Shown here: positions 21,461-33,739 of the stretch, piece by piece | Numbering within the stretch: position 1 is the first letter of the stretch | How the letters are laid out: every line of letters starts with the position of its first letter | Program-made: the position numbers and the translations under genes | The notes under the pieces: model-generated | The model's database searches: none | Told to the model about the DNA's origin: nothing | Seen by the model: the letters and a program-made list of their open reading frames with translations, nothing else | Assembly (NCBI GenBank): GCA_028023455.1 | Contig: JAQFVV010012490.1 | Span: 2,358,001-2,422,000, forward strand | Reading direction: 5' to 3' | From: Epiperipatus broadwayi | Lineage: Eukaryota > Onychophora > Udeonychophora > Euonychophora > Peripatidae | Length of the DNA: 64,000 nt

Positions 21461-23399
21461 TTCTTTAAAAAGATTAATTAAAAAGAAATTAAAAATTTGT
21501 GCCATCACTGATAAAGTTTCAACTGTAGTAGTAATAATTTATTTAAAAATTGAAGATTTAGATTATTAATCAATAATTTTCCCTATCTTAATGAAATTCA
21601 AAATGTACAAACTATATATTCAAAATTGTTAAACAAACTTGATTCAATGTAGAATATTTGAAAAATAATCTGATAACCCTTTGATTTGATGGTCAATTAT
21701 GGTGGTTTTCTGATAACACTATTTGAAATCATCTACATCAAAACTATCTAACTTTAAATAATCCAATGGCCACATTAAAAAATATATATTTTCAAGGGCG
21801 CTTATAAAGTAATAAATGTAGATGAACTGTAACTGAAAAGAACTAATTATGTTAATCATTTATCTCCTAAAATTTTAATCCAGTGACATGTTTACAAGCA
21901 TTTTATTTATCTTCTAAAATTTTAATCTGGTGACCTGTTTACAGGCATTTTAATTACTTTTTCCAGAATATCATTTCATTATATAACCCTTTTTTTTTTA
22001 ATTATGCAAGTGCGAAATTTTTCAAATAGTATTTGAAAAATATGAAGATAATGAACAAAAATTAATCAAATAAATCATATTTAGCTAATGTTCTGCAAAT
22101 ATTTTTCCATTTATTTTTGATTCAATTTATTATGTAATCAATTTTTTTTCAAATTACATGTTTTTTTCTAGATGAAAATTTTTATATATGCAAGAAAAAG
22201 TTTTATCAAAATATTAAACAGAAATTAGGTAAATAAAACATTATAATATAATGTATACACTTTCTGATTTATAACTCATTATGGTAATAAAATTTTCTTT
22301 TTTTCTTGAGATACATCTTGCCATTTTATCTTATGTTGAAACTCAATGCTTCCAAAGATCCACATTCTATTACATGTAAAATAGCCACTACATTGAAAAG
22401 ATTTTTTATAGACAATAGTTGTTTTTAATAATGTTTTTATTTAACTTACTCTTTTATTCATTTATCAGTCTGAGAAATCCTGTAATTCAAATTTCATCCA
22501 CTCCTCAATTTCTGACCTAGTTGAAACTTTGCATACATATGTACTCCCAATGATAATACGTTTTTTTTTAGAATTTTCAAACAATTTTTAGCAAAAAAAA
22601 AGAGCCAAAAATTTAAATTTTTAATTTTGCAAAGGATTTAATATTTTTTACTTTACTGTCATCTAGCAATATTACTACAGATAAATAATAATAATGACAT
22701 GATGATGACACAATGACGATAATAATAATAATAATAGTAGTAGTCAATAAATTAAAAGGAATTAGAATCATTACAATGGACTAATATTTGCGGTTTATAA
22801 CAATAATTAAAAATAAATCATAGAAAAAAAAGATAAACTATAAAATTGATTTTCTAATAAATTCAACTTATCACTTTTTCACTTAGACAATTATACAGAA
22901 TACTTTGCAAAAAACAAGTATACATCCTATACTATTTGCAAAATTTTCAAATTTGTTGAGAGTTCATAATTTTTCCAATGTCATTTTAGGGTACAACTTA
23001 CAAAATGTTTAATTAAGCTAGAATAAAAAAAATGCCATCTTAAATTTATGAATTATGGCAAGATTTTGGTCCTTTAAATTAAACTATTTTTAAATGTTTT
23101 TTTTTTAATATTATCTTGCCTCTCTGTGCTTCTGGCAGGATGTCTATAGTTTTTAATTTTTAACAATAAAAAAAAAATTGTTCTTTAGAATTCAAACTCA
23201 CATATTTATGTTTCCCAAAAAAATCCTTAATGGAAATATTATGTTTACAAAACAAAATTTTGTTAATATTTTCATTCAAATCAATTAAAAGTAAATATTT
23301 TCTACTAAGATCTGAATTATTCTTCTGAAATAATTAATATTTCATAAACATTTTGTGAAAAAATAATAAATGTGTAAAAAAGATTAAAATAATTAATTA
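21461..23399. other. AT-rich DNA, no gene recognised
   Basis: It contains a two-copy 47-bp tandem repeat at about 21,861-21,960 (CT(C/T)CTAAAATTTTAATC...GTTTACA(A/G)GCATTTTA) and a short AAT/AGT trinucleotide run at about 22,720-22,745. Nothing else was seen. Confidence 0.5.
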
Positions 23400-26300
23400 A
23401 AAAGCCAATACATACTCCAATCTATCTGATCTAGAACATATTTCCATGAGGCCTCTTGGCATAAAAATTTTGGAAAAAATCCTGAAAAAAAAAAGACACC
23501 TACTCCCATTAATATCATCCATGCAATTTGACAAAAAAGGATCATCCCTGGGCCAAGCAGCACTCCTGTTCAAAATAATTCTGGACTCAGTTTGAAAGAC
23601 AAAAAAAATGTCCCAATGGCAATTCAAGTCAACATCAAAGCCACCTATGACTAAGTTCCAACAGATACACTAATTCTCATGTTTTCAGCCATCATTATCT
23701 TTCCCTCTCTTCTATATATCCTGACCAACCTACAACTTAACCGGAGATTCATGTTATACTTAATGACAGATCACGACTGCAGTTCTGTCTTACCAATCTG
23801 TTCCCTAGGGTTCACTCCTCAGCTCCTTCTATTTCTCACATATATCAGGGATGACCAAGACTTTGACCACAAGGTCTCTGGAAGCCAATTGCGAAGCTGA
23901 CATGAACATTGACAAATTATAATGATGAATTCAGAGCTGATTTGAACATAAAAAAATAATAAAAAATAAAAAGTAAAAATTCAAAATTATTCTCATTTAA
24001 AAATAGTTAAATTTAAAATAACATTTGTTGTTATCGTCAATCTCAAAAATAAACTCATGTTGGAAAAAGCTGGCAATAATTAAATTATTTTTGTGTAAGA
24101 CTAGAGCTAAAATTCTTAGAAACATTTAATTGCCATTTTCCCAAGGAGAAATGAAAATAACTTGTCCTGGAGAAACAAGAATCTTAATAAACTGATTTTA
24201 AAATAAAGAAAGTTGTAAGCTTTGTTAACCTCTTCGTGTTTACACCCGCACAATGCAGGCAATGATTTTCAAATTATAAACATCTGGGTTCAGGTTAAGA
24301 TTAACAGAAATCTGCGCAGGCTACACATGCACTTTTTACACCTTCATTTCCATATTTCTCTCTACTTTCCAGAAAAGTAAATTTTATTTTTCTACAATAA
24401 AAAATAAAAATTTTATGATAATTTTTGTGATCAAGCAGATTGAATTTTTTTGTCTTTCTCTCATTTTTTTGATAGTTACTGGAGAACATTTCAGCGTGAA
24501 AAATATATCGGTAAAAAGTTTTTCTTTTTCCGTTCTATTTTGAAGACAACATTATGGAGGCCTAATGGTATTTTTATTTATCTATATTTTTTAATTATTA
24601 TTTTATTATATGTTTTTTAATTATTATTTTATTATATATTTTTTAATTATTGTTTTTTTATATATATTTGATTTAAAAAAACCAAAAAATTACTATTGAA
24701 ACTAACATAAAAAAAATTGTGATTATCTGCTTTTTTCTATAATGTGAGCTTGGGCAGAGTATTTGAATTAATTGATATGCAACAAGAAACTATAATATAT
24801 ACTAGTAACAAGATGTAGATGTCCATTATTTTGTATGTTTAAACCTGATCAGGATTTTGTCTAGGATTCCACTGGGTTGCATCAAGAAAATTAACTCTTG
24901 TGAGGTTAGGAAGTGAGTCACTTGGATATGATCTAGAGGGATGAGTGAGGTTCAAACCCCCTTTACTTATATCTCTGGATCAGATTAAAGCAACTATACT
25001 TTCTGACTATTACAATATGAGACAAATTTTGACAAACTTGCCAAAATATGCAATGTCAAGTGTCATCAAAATAAAAAATTATTATTTTTTACTTTGTAAT
25101 TTATTTATTTTTGTAAAATTTGCATATAATTTATTTTAATACAATTCTAAAACAATTTTCTTTTTTTTCTTGAAATTTTTTTTAAAACTCAAGACCAGCT
25201 CTAGAAAATAATTATTTATAGATAATTTAATAATTGGAATTTAATGAATATTTTGTAAAGTGACATGGGAAAATTGTAATACTAGAAGAAGCTGAGGTAA
25301 TTTAATAGCAGTCATAGTTAAAATGTCTTCGACTGCTCGTATTTTAATAGAAAAAAAATTCATCAGTTTGTATATTGTAAAAATGTCACCAATATTTGCA
25401 TCTAAAAAGCCTTTATAAAAAAAAACACCAATTAATAAGTACATTTTTAAAAAATCAGAATTTCAAACTATTGTTTTTTTTCCATTCCAGCAAAAATAAC
25501 ATTTTTTTTTTTTTGTTTCTGGTTCGAAGCCCTGAAAAAAATGTAGTGGCCCTCAGGTACACTTTCACCAAAAAAGTGGCCCCCAACATCTATCTGGCCA
25601 TCGCTGACATATATTAATGTTCTCATAACCAAGATCCAAGAAAAAAATCCTAGGTATTCAAATCCTACACACTAATGTTCAAATACCATGCCTGGATGAC
25701 TGGTCAATATCACTGTCTTTCTAACTTCCAAAAAGTAACTATCCACTCTTCTAAAAATACTTGATGAGTACACCACTAAAACTTTAGAACATCCACATGG
25801 TTTTTCTATACTAGCAAACCACACACCCAACTTTATCATGGCCAGCCCTCTACTTTTCTTGGTTTTCCATTCCACCTAAACACTATTGGTATGAGGAGAA
25901 ATCCAAAATGGATGATATTGAGAGATAATCTCTTCACTTTAAAAATCAATACTCTCATTATACTCCAGAGTTTACCTTGTCAATCAACAGATAATCATAT
26001 CACCTACTATTTGTCTATTATAAAATTTTCAAAATCCTTTACCTCCTATATTTCATCACTTTGTAATAAGTTGTAATAGTGTGGAAGATGGTGTCCATAT
26101 TTGTCAGGCACCTCAGCTTTATACCAATCCAAAATGAACTAGGACCCCATTTCATCAGTTTTCCACATTCAGAAAAGCATCAATACTATTGCCAACCTTA
26201 CAAAGTGTCTTCCAGCACAGGAATGTATTATACACATAGCCTCCACAGACCAGTCACCCCCTCCCCCAATACAGTTACCTATCATTGCTAATATTCCAAT

Positions 26301-26440
26301 TTCAAGACATTTATCATTAAATAAAACTCCAAAACCAGGAAAATACACCTACTGGGACATACACAATTTACTATATACAAATTTTTCCATTGATCCCTCT
26401 GATTCTAGGCATCAACAATAGATAACTAATCCAAAATTTA

Positions 26441-26545
26441 AAAAAAAAAAAGACCCTAGAACTGAAGTTCTTTGATTTACTATTCCAAAAATTTGAAAGT
26501 GTTCCCTAGAACTGAAATTCTTTGATTTCCTCCTAAGAATCAATC
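26441..26545 (+). repeat. Short tandem duplication in LINE copy A
   Basis: CCCTAGAACTGAA(G/A)TTCTTTGATTT occurs twice about 57 bp apart. Confidence 0.8.
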
Positions 26546-27303
26546 TTTATGCTACACCTCTCCCATTTCCTATGATACCACAGATTATATGATTGATCCT
26601 TTCTGCAATATATGCCACTGTGAAGAAGAAACCCAGTACCATGTATTTCACACCTGCTCAGCTCTGGCCATCACTTGGCTAATCCTAATGACCATATACA
26701 GGCAAGTACCCTTACACTCAATAAGATATTTGAAACCCCCTGTACATGTCATCCCTTGCCATTCATGCAACTACATTTATTCTATATGCCTTCTAGTACA
26801 CACAATGCACCTTTTACTTTGGTAATAACACCAGATGACACCCTGCTATTTCCTGAAATAAACTTGAACATCACCAGAGCCAGGGACTCAAAAGTCACCC
26901 ACCCAGACAAATATATGCCACATGGTTACTATTGAGGCATTGGTCCAATCTCTAATTTTCATGGAAGTAATCAATCCAACCTCTGAATATAATCTCAAAT
27001 GACCCACTTCTCAATTTCATTCTTTAGTCTGCTACATCCTCCCACATAGCACACAGCCAGATTCACTAATAATGGACTTCTCACTTCAACAATGAGTGGG
27101 CAACAATAGTATGTTTCATCAGACCCACTTTCTTCAGTTACATACCATGAAGGCATCGGCCACCTATATCAAGTTATAATCCTTTCAAATTTTTCCATCA
27201 TAAATTGGCAGATATGGCACCTCATATCACCATCATTACATTGCTCATATACTCATGGATTAATATAAAGTCAACAGTTGTAAACATTCAATGTTAAGTA
27301 GAA

Positions 27304-27530
27304 TGACTTGGAAGAGGAGAAGACTAGGAAGAGGAAGATGAAAAGAAAAAGGAAGAGGAGAAAGAGGAGGAGAAAAAGAAGAGGAAGAAGGTGGAAAAGG
27401 AAAAGACAAAGAAAGAGAAGATGAAGGAGAAGACAGAGGAGAAGAATAAGAAAACAGAAGTAGAAGGAGGAGAAGGAGAAAAAGGAGATGGAGAAGAAAA
27501 AGAAGTAGGGGGAAGAGGATGATGATAATA
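27304..27530 (+). repeat. Polypurine tract, about 225 bp of nearly pure A/G
   Basis: The plus strand is almost uninterrupted GAGGAAGAAG-type purine sequence, giving spurious Lys/Glu/Arg or Ser/Phe open frames. It lies at the 3' end of LINE copy A and is read as that element's expanded 3' tail. Confidence 0.9.
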
Positions 27531-28163
27531 AATAAATAGATGGTGCTGACATCTATGTAGAAGCATGCTTGATATATCGTTCTAAGAAAAAATTGTGAGC
27601 AAACAATATTTAACCAAAATACTGCAAATATCTAGTATATTGGAGTTGTTTATATATACAAAGTATCTGTTTATAATTATAATTTAAGCATTTATATAGC
27701 AGCAGTCTCAGTTTAATTGCTTAAAAGGCTAGTAACTCCTTTTCCCTATATAAACTAATGTCAGTTCAAGCGATAACATAACTTATCAGTCAGATCTAAC
27801 TTGTGCTAAGGTTATTAAATCAACAACCTCTTCTCCACCATATAAAGCTGAAAGTAATAATAAAAAGGATGTAGTTACTAAAAATAAAAAATGACTAATA
27901 CTAGCACATTTCATGAATCTATGATCAGCAATATAATTAAAATTGTTCTTTTTGCACAGATGTCTACACCAGTGGACAGCAATAATGATTAGCTATTTAT
28001 GTGGATCAATGAAAGCCTCATTTATACAATAGAACAATTTAATAACACCATCCCAAAAAATCTCGATTCTTTTAAATGTTTTTTCTCTCAGACAAATCAA
28101 TTATAATGGCAGTTACAGATTTTTTTGCTAATTATACCATTTTCTATAGAAATTATTATATGT

Positions 28164-28287
28164 CCTTTTGTTCTTCAATGTGAAATTCAAGAACCATGTA
28201 TCTGGGGTTTGGATACTGTCTACAAATTACTGAACATCCAAACCCCAGATATATGGCTGCTGAATTTAACAATGAAGAACAAAAGAG
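28164..28287. repeat. Imperfect hairpin within LINE copy B ORF1
   Basis: CCTTTTGTTCTTCA...ATCTGGGGTTTGGAT is followed, after about 20 bp, by ATCCAAACCCCAGAT...TGAAGAACAAAAG. Stems are about 50 bp with a few mismatches. Confidence 0.85.
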
Positions 28288-28397
28288 CATTCAAAAGAAC
28301 TGTTAAAACCATAGGTAAATACACACTCATTCAAGTAAATCAACATGTATAAACTACATTACTGGAGTTTTAAAAAATACATATCTAAACTATAATG

Positions 28398-28766
28398 TTA
28401 TATATAGGGTATATGAGCACAGACTACCCATCACTCTCCACTCTATCTAATAACACTGGTATACTCAAGCACATATATGCTGAAAAGATAATCACCAATA
28501 TACGTATTTCATGCTAAACCAGCAATCATCAGTTGGTCCAGATTATCATCTTCCCACACATATATACTATAAGTGCTCAGATATATATTAAGATAGACAA
28601 TCTTCATACTTTAATGGACAGGCTCCAATCTACTACATACTCCAACTCTTCAACCGTCCATCCAATTGAAAATCTGGTGATGAAATGCTCAAAGTCTGTG
28701 CTCATATACCCTATATATTACATATATAGACACAGGTATATAATAAGCCTGTGTTTCAGTTACTAG
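28398..28766. mobile_element. Family-F element inserted in LINE copy B, with 9-bp target-site duplication
   Basis: ACTATAATG occurs at 28,389-28,397 and at 28,767-28,775, exactly flanking a 369-bp insert within ORF1. Near the left end lies TATAGGGTATATGAGCACAG, and its reverse complement CTGTGCTCATATACCCTATA lies at 28,696-28,715, so the insert has long near-terminal inverted repeats. The inside matches the family-F consensus (CTAAACCAGCAATCATCAGT, GAAAATCTGGTGATGAAATG). About 46 bp follow the right inverted repeat before the duplication. Confidence 0.8.
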
Positions 28767-28969
28767 ACTATAATGATAACAATTTCCAAAAATTAATGCA
28801 GCCTCAGAATCATAATTAGATTTCAGCCTATATACCTAAAGGATATGCTAGTACCAATTTATAGCAATAGTTTTCAGTTCAAAGTCAAGTTTCATAAAGG
28901 AATTGATCCTATCAACATACCAACACAAATATCAGACCAGGAGATCATATTGCTGTTAAATAATTTGAG

Positions 28970-29590
28970 TTGAAACTACAATGTTTTCACCACAAGCAGA
29001 GAGGGCATATTGTGAATTCTTGCCCAAGTCTCATATGTTCACAATGTGGCTTTATTGCAACTATTTCAAATCAATGCTCTAAAACAAAAGCAAATACACA
29101 TGATATACAAAATATAACAGATAAGACTTTGATAAGCACTAAATCCAATGTTGATAATAATTTAACAAAACAAAATAAACTTGATGCAGACTCTAATATA
29201 AATAAAAACTTGCAACAAATGTCAACAAAAATGCATACCAATATACCGCCAATTAATCAAATATTAAGAAATACTATAGGCCTCTCCACCCCTCCCAATA
29301 TTCCAATTAAAAAAACCTCTACAGACATATTAGTCACTTCAATCATGCCAGAAACACAGACATCTATTTCCCCTAGTGATGACACCATCTTCAAAAGAAA
29401 ACCAGACTATCCGCCATGTAAAAAGCGAAGCTGGAAAAAACCAAACAATATAATAACAGTGGAATATGAAAATCTTTCACCTGTTAATCTAAATAAAAAA
29501 ATTAAAACTATGACCAATAGTACACAGAAATTTAATTTTTATCTCTTATCTGAAAATGAAGTTGTTAATGTAAGATACAAACACCCCTAA
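28970..29590 (+). pseudogene. LINE copy B ORF1 C-terminal part with zinc knuckles
   Basis: An open frame of 206 codons. Near its start, CFHHKQRGHIVNSC and CSQCGFIATISNQC (first Cys within five residues of the start) are two CX2CX4HX4C knuckles. The first has His for the second Cys, the second has Thr for His, so neither would bind zinc normally. The rest is Lys/Asn/Thr/Ser-rich, including NQILRNTIGLSTPPNIPIKK, and has no known fold. Knuckles of this kind bind nucleic acid in retroelement gag proteins. The frame is open upstream through FELKLQ to a stop at about 28,958, so the Met at 28,970 is not the native start. Confidence 0.7.
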
Positions 29591-29755
29591 TTTAAATTCT
29601 GATCATGATCCAATAGCTGAAGGTCATGAGCTCATGACTCTTTAGCTATAATGACACAAAAATAAGATACAAACAGACCTAATTTAAATTCTGATTATGA
29701 TCCAATAGCTGAATGTTATGAGCTCATGACTCTTTAGCTATAATGACACAAAAAA
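29572..29755 (+). repeat. 92-bp tandem duplication at the ORF1/ORF2 junction of LINE copy B
   Basis: AAGATACAAACA...CTAATTTAAATTCTGAT through GCTCATGACTCTTTAGCTAT is repeated with a 92-bp period and few differences. It includes the stop of ORF1. Confidence 0.9.
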
Positions 29756-29819
29756 TCTAGATATAAAATAACCAGTAAATTATCTTAGTTTGATAAATAT
29801 GCCAGTTTTATATTATCCT

Positions 29820-30850
29820 TTATGATTTTTAAGTTTGGTGCATTTAATCTTATGGGTCTCAACCACCCCAGTAAAATCTTTCAGTTATCAAAATGGATTG
29901 GTATAGTTCAGCCACACTTATTTGGACTTACAGAAATAAAAATATAGAATGCATTATAGATAGAACATCTAATTACCTTCCTAATAGAAGTTTCCCAGCT
30001 TTTTGAGATTACTCAACTCACCATCTGCTGGCACAGATCTCTTTATTTCCAAAATATGCCCTTTTAAAGCATTTAAAATACTTTATTAGAATCCTAATAT
30101 TTTAATTATCTCAAAGCAACAGCTATCTATAGCACTGATCATAACCATTGTCTATATACCATCTGGTCCACATGTAATTAATAAATTAATTCTAACTATA
30201 AGCTCTTTTTTTTTGCTTCCTCATAGCATCCATGCATGCTCTTAGGAGACTTCGATATGAGCTATGACACATTCATATCAAAATGGATTCATTAAAGTTT
30301 CTTTCTCTCTAATGAGTAAAAATGCTCTTTCTAAGAACTCAGTATCTTTTGATAATGATCAATACAAATTATTAATAGACCTATGTTTCTATTCACCAAA
30401 ACTACATCACATGATTCATTTATTCTTTAATAACTCATTCTTTTCTGGTCGTCTGGCATTGACGGTCAGACTTTCACATGATGTCTCATAAAAAACTTTA
30501 ACACTGGCAAAACCATTCATATACTTCTGCCTAACCATACATCTGAATTTCTTTTCTCCACAATTTATACTGAACTCTTCAAACTTGATAAAATGAAACT
30601 TGGCCCAATATATACCTGGGATTGCATATGTAAATATTCTATCATTCACAATTAATCATATCACAAAAGCTTCTCCATCTCCAACCAGACTTCTCAGTCT
30701 GAACAGGGCACATGAATATCTGTACTAAAGATCCTATATGAATCCAGATCCTATATATATCCACATGTAAAACAATCAGACAATACTTGGAAGTCAAAAA
30801 AAAAAAAAAGAATGTATACTGTATTAGCAAATCATATATGTAGTCAAGAA
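29820..30850 (+). pseudogene. LINE copy B ORF2 endonuclease domain (broken)
   Basis: From about 29,826 one frame reads FKFGAFNLMGLNHPSKIFQL, SKWIGIVQPHLFGLTEIKI, stop. The TEIKI holds the catalytic Glu of apurinic-type endonucleases. After frameshifts, TIVYIPSGPHVINKL (about 30,150) and CMLLGDFDMSYDTF (about 30,232) give the Y-x-P and GDFN-type blocks. The C-terminal SDH block was not found with confidence. The domain cuts target DNA to start target-primed reverse transcription. Confidence 0.7.
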
Positions 30851-30904
30851 ACTACATTCACTGGGCACTTAGTCAGACTCCTATAGTTAGAGTAACAACA
30901 GCAC

Positions 30905-33125
30905 TTGAAAATTAATAACACACTTTGTACAAGAGACAATATATTAGGCCCCCTATACAGAAACTACCAAAGGTTGCTTGAAAGCAAACAAAATCCATCA
31001 CCAAACTTTCTTGGTACCTCAACAGATGTAGACATCATTACAATAAATGAACTCAAAGCAATAATAACTTCCACTCCAGATTCATGTCATCCAGGCTTGT
31101 GGGCTCCCTCTCTTTGTATATTCCCATCTAATCCACTTTACATTAAGATATTTGGCTGATATGGCAATTGCATATCAAAGTATATATATATAAAATACAT
31201 GGTATATATATCCAATATCTCTTGTACCTTTCCTCAAAAAACATGAAAATATTTCTACCATTGACAACCTTAAACCCATTTCAATGGAATCACTAGGAAT
31301 AAAACTACTGGAATCTACATTTAGAGATAGAATTGAGCCAATTTTACTACCCTTATTATGTAAGACTCAATTTGTAAAGAAGGGCTCCTCTACAAACCAG
31401 ACTGCATTCTTGTTTAAAACAGTTACAGACTCAGTTAGGGAGGGTAAGAAATATAATTCATTGGTAGTCCAGCTAGATATTAAATCTGCTTTTGACATGG
31501 TACCTATATATCATCTTATTAATGTTCTAGCAGAAGCAGAGATACCTATCTCAATACTTTATATAATAACAAACCTTTTACTAAATCGTGAAATACATAT
31601 AACATTAAATGGAAAATTCTCTCCTAATTTCACACCCTATTGCTCAATACCACAAGGTTCTCCTCTCAGTGCTCTTCTATTGCTATTTATATTAATCCAC
31701 TTCTTAAAGAGATTGAAAATCAAATATCTGGTATTTTCATACAGTTGCTCAATACTAACATTTCAGTGATTGCCTATATAAATGATATATATATGTGTGT
31801 TTCTATCTTCCCCTAAACAAATCCAACTCTCATTAAAAATTCTTTCAAAATTTACTCTGGATTACAAACTTGAATATAACATTGATAAGTCATGTGCTTG
31901 GCCTATATATACTGGATAAATTCAAAAGCAGTTTTTCAGAAGATACCCAAGTTCCTTCCTTGATTTTCCCTTTCATCTAAATTACTCATTGATGCGAAGC
32001 CAAATACAGAAAGTACTTATTCACAAAACTGAGAGACTGATTCAATCACTCTCTAAATCTCATCTCTCTCTTTCTCTAAAACATTACTATTTAATCTACT
32101 TCTCTCCCATTATTATATTTACTAAATTTAAATGTGCTATCTACTCTATACTTAGAAATCTTTCTTTGGATATTGGTAACATTTTACTTAAACAACTTCA
32201 AAAAAAAAAACCTATTTTAAATAGATTAAATCTTCATTGTATAAACATCTTTAGATTCAAAAGACTATCAACCATCTCTTTTAATAACATTTATCCCTCA
32301 GTTAAGAGATACTGCAGAAAGTTACTCTGTGGATAGACCTTTACTTGTTGTTAGCTTTTGGAAAAACTCATTCTTCTCCTTCAGGTTACCTCCAAAGATA
32401 AACTCCTGTCTACATTTACAAAATTCAAATATTGGGATGTCTATAAATGGTTTCATAGTGATCATTATGATTCCCTTAATACTCCAATTTTAGGCCTAAA
32501 TAATAAGCAAGTCATCAATGGCATTGGTTCCTTAAACCTAAATAATTTGACTTTCTTGTTAAAATTAACCTTGAAGCCTTACCTACTTTATATTTCTACA
32601 GATATAAAAGCATTAAAAGAGTGTGGATGAATACTGCAATCCTTGCCATCGACACTAAAAACCAGCATCACATCTTTGAATGCAACTGCCTTGATAATAT
32701 TCACAGAGCAATTACTATTATTATTTAAAAATATAAATTGACACCCTTTTTCAAAGTTTCATGCATTGAGGGGTACTAGATGCACCTTTTTATACAATAA
32801 CAACCCAAGAAGGCATCCAAATACCTTTTGGAATGAACTTGAAAGCATTAAAGGAAGAGACAAGAAATTTGTCTCTGACTCTATATGTAATACTACATGG
32901 ATCCTCTTAAATCAATTAATATCATATAGACTGTCATCGGATCTCATTGGAAATTTACAATGCTGTTTTCTTTTCTTCTATTATTACCACATGAACATTG
33001 ATTTTACTCTGCCTTCGGACTTTATGGTTATCATGAACTCAATAATATGTAAGATCTGTAATCTAAATTTTTGTAATGCATGGGATTTAAATTACATAAA
33101 CTACTATATTTCCTTTATAATGTAA
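30905..33125 (+). pseudogene. LINE copy B ORF2 reverse transcriptase and C-terminus (broken)
   Basis: Segments in order: VDIITINELKAIITSTPDSCHPGL (in part; about 31,030), then NLKPISMESLGIKLLE (31,270), FVKKGSSTNQTAFLF, VVQLDIKSAFDMVP (catalytic Asp block), and YCSIPQGSPLSAL (31,640). The active site is degraded to AYINDIYM near 31,770; copy D keeps YMDD here. Next come KSCAWPIYTG, FTKFKCAIYSILRN (32,110), and in the C-terminus a HHIFECNC segment (about 32,668) and FLYNNNPRRHPNTFWNELES (32,790). Stops and frameshifts occur throughout. Confidence 0.75.
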
Positions 33126-33255
33126 ATATGAAACTATTTATGCATAATATAAAAGTATAAACAGATGTAACATTTTTCTTCAGTTGAAGAAATCCTTTTG
33201 AAAAAAAAAAAACATTAACAACAAGAAGAGGAGGAAGAGACGGAGAAGAAGACAT

Positions 33256-33739
33256 ATGTAACTCCCGTTATCAGTTATGCTCTTATAACATTTTTTCTGT
33301 ATATATGTTATAAATATGTAATCTTATATATCCATATATATATATATTTGAAATACAATTCAATGCAGATTGTATTATTTGTATCTTACCATGTAACATT
33401 ATTTTTTACTCAATCAAGTTTTACTTTTAAACATAAATATTTTTATATAGTAGATGATCACAAGCTATTTAAATTTAGAATTTGTTTGTTAGAAGCCTTC
33501 AGATTTTTTGTAGTTCTAATCATTTTTAAAAATATATAATTTATGTACATAAACATTATGAACATAATAACCAAAAAAATGTAATACAGTTTTTATTATT
33601 ATTATTATAATTTGCTAAGCATGCTTTTGAACATGTTCTTTAAATTATAACCAAAATAAAAACTGTATATATAAATAACAGTGAGCACAAAAAAAGAAAA
33701 ATAATTTTTTTTTTTCAAATTACAAAATAATATATAACT
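33256..33739. other. AT-rich spacer, no gene seen
   Basis: It holds TA dinucleotide runs near 33,330 and an open frame at 33,348-33,539 (63 codons) of low-complexity Phe/Ile/Tyr character, not regarded as a gene. Confidence 0.5.

Larger units (their letters stand above)
23400..27530 (+). mobile_element. CCHC-gag LINE, copy A (5'-truncated, heavily decayed)
   Basis: The RT homology starts near 23,440: in one frame ISMRPLGIKILEKIL, then ISSMQFDKKGSSLGQAALLF, then KIILDSV. This aligns with copy B (MESLGIKLLEST, TQFVKKGSSTNQTAFLF, KTVTDSV). Further on, VLSYQSVP-stop-GSLLSSFYF (about 23,790) matches the PQGSPLSAL block. A Cys/His segment, CNICHCEEETQYHVFHTC (about 26,598-26,660), fits the C-terminal zinc-binding motif of LINE ORF2 proteins. 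It ends in a long polypurine tail. Many stops and indels make it inactive. Confidence 0.7.
27961..28965 (+). pseudogene. LINE copy B ORF1, N-terminal part (broken)
   Basis: ATG at 27,961 opens MSTPVDSNND, stop, LFMWINESLIYTIEQFNN and LDSFKCFFSQTNQL. Later, in a second frame, RAFKRTVKTIGKYTLIQV (about 28,285) continues to the point where a family-F element is inserted (28,398). After the insertion it resumes with NIRPGDHIAVK (about 28,930), directly before the zinc knuckles. Gag-like ORF1 proteins bind element RNA. I place the start by the ATG after the GC-poor leader; no homologue is available to confirm it. Confidence 0.45.
27590..33255 (+). mobile_element. CCHC-gag LINE, copy B (most complete copy)
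   Basis: This copy starts right after the polypurine tail of copy A. It has a likely 5' UTR (27,590-27,960), an ORF1 start at 27,961 (MSTPVDSNND), a CCHC region at 28,970, ORF2 from about 29,820 with endonuclease and RT, and a Cys/His C-terminus near 32,660. It ends in a short A-run plus GAAGAGGAGGAAGAG purine tail at 33,225-33,255. It is broken by stops, frameshifts, a family-F insertion and a 92-bp duplication. The clade is uncertain; an I-like group with a gag-type ORF1 is my inference. Confidence 0.8.

Noticed and set aside
24930-24960. GGTTCAAACCCC, a pol III B-box-like site
   Set aside because: No convincing A box lies at the right distance and no tRNA fold was found. It lies within the decayed LINE region, so chance is likely.
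27271-27566. Minus-strand open frames of 80-93 codons rich in Ser, Phe and Leu
   Set aside because: They are translations of the polypurine tail of LINE copy A, so the open frame follows from low-complexity sequence, not from coding.
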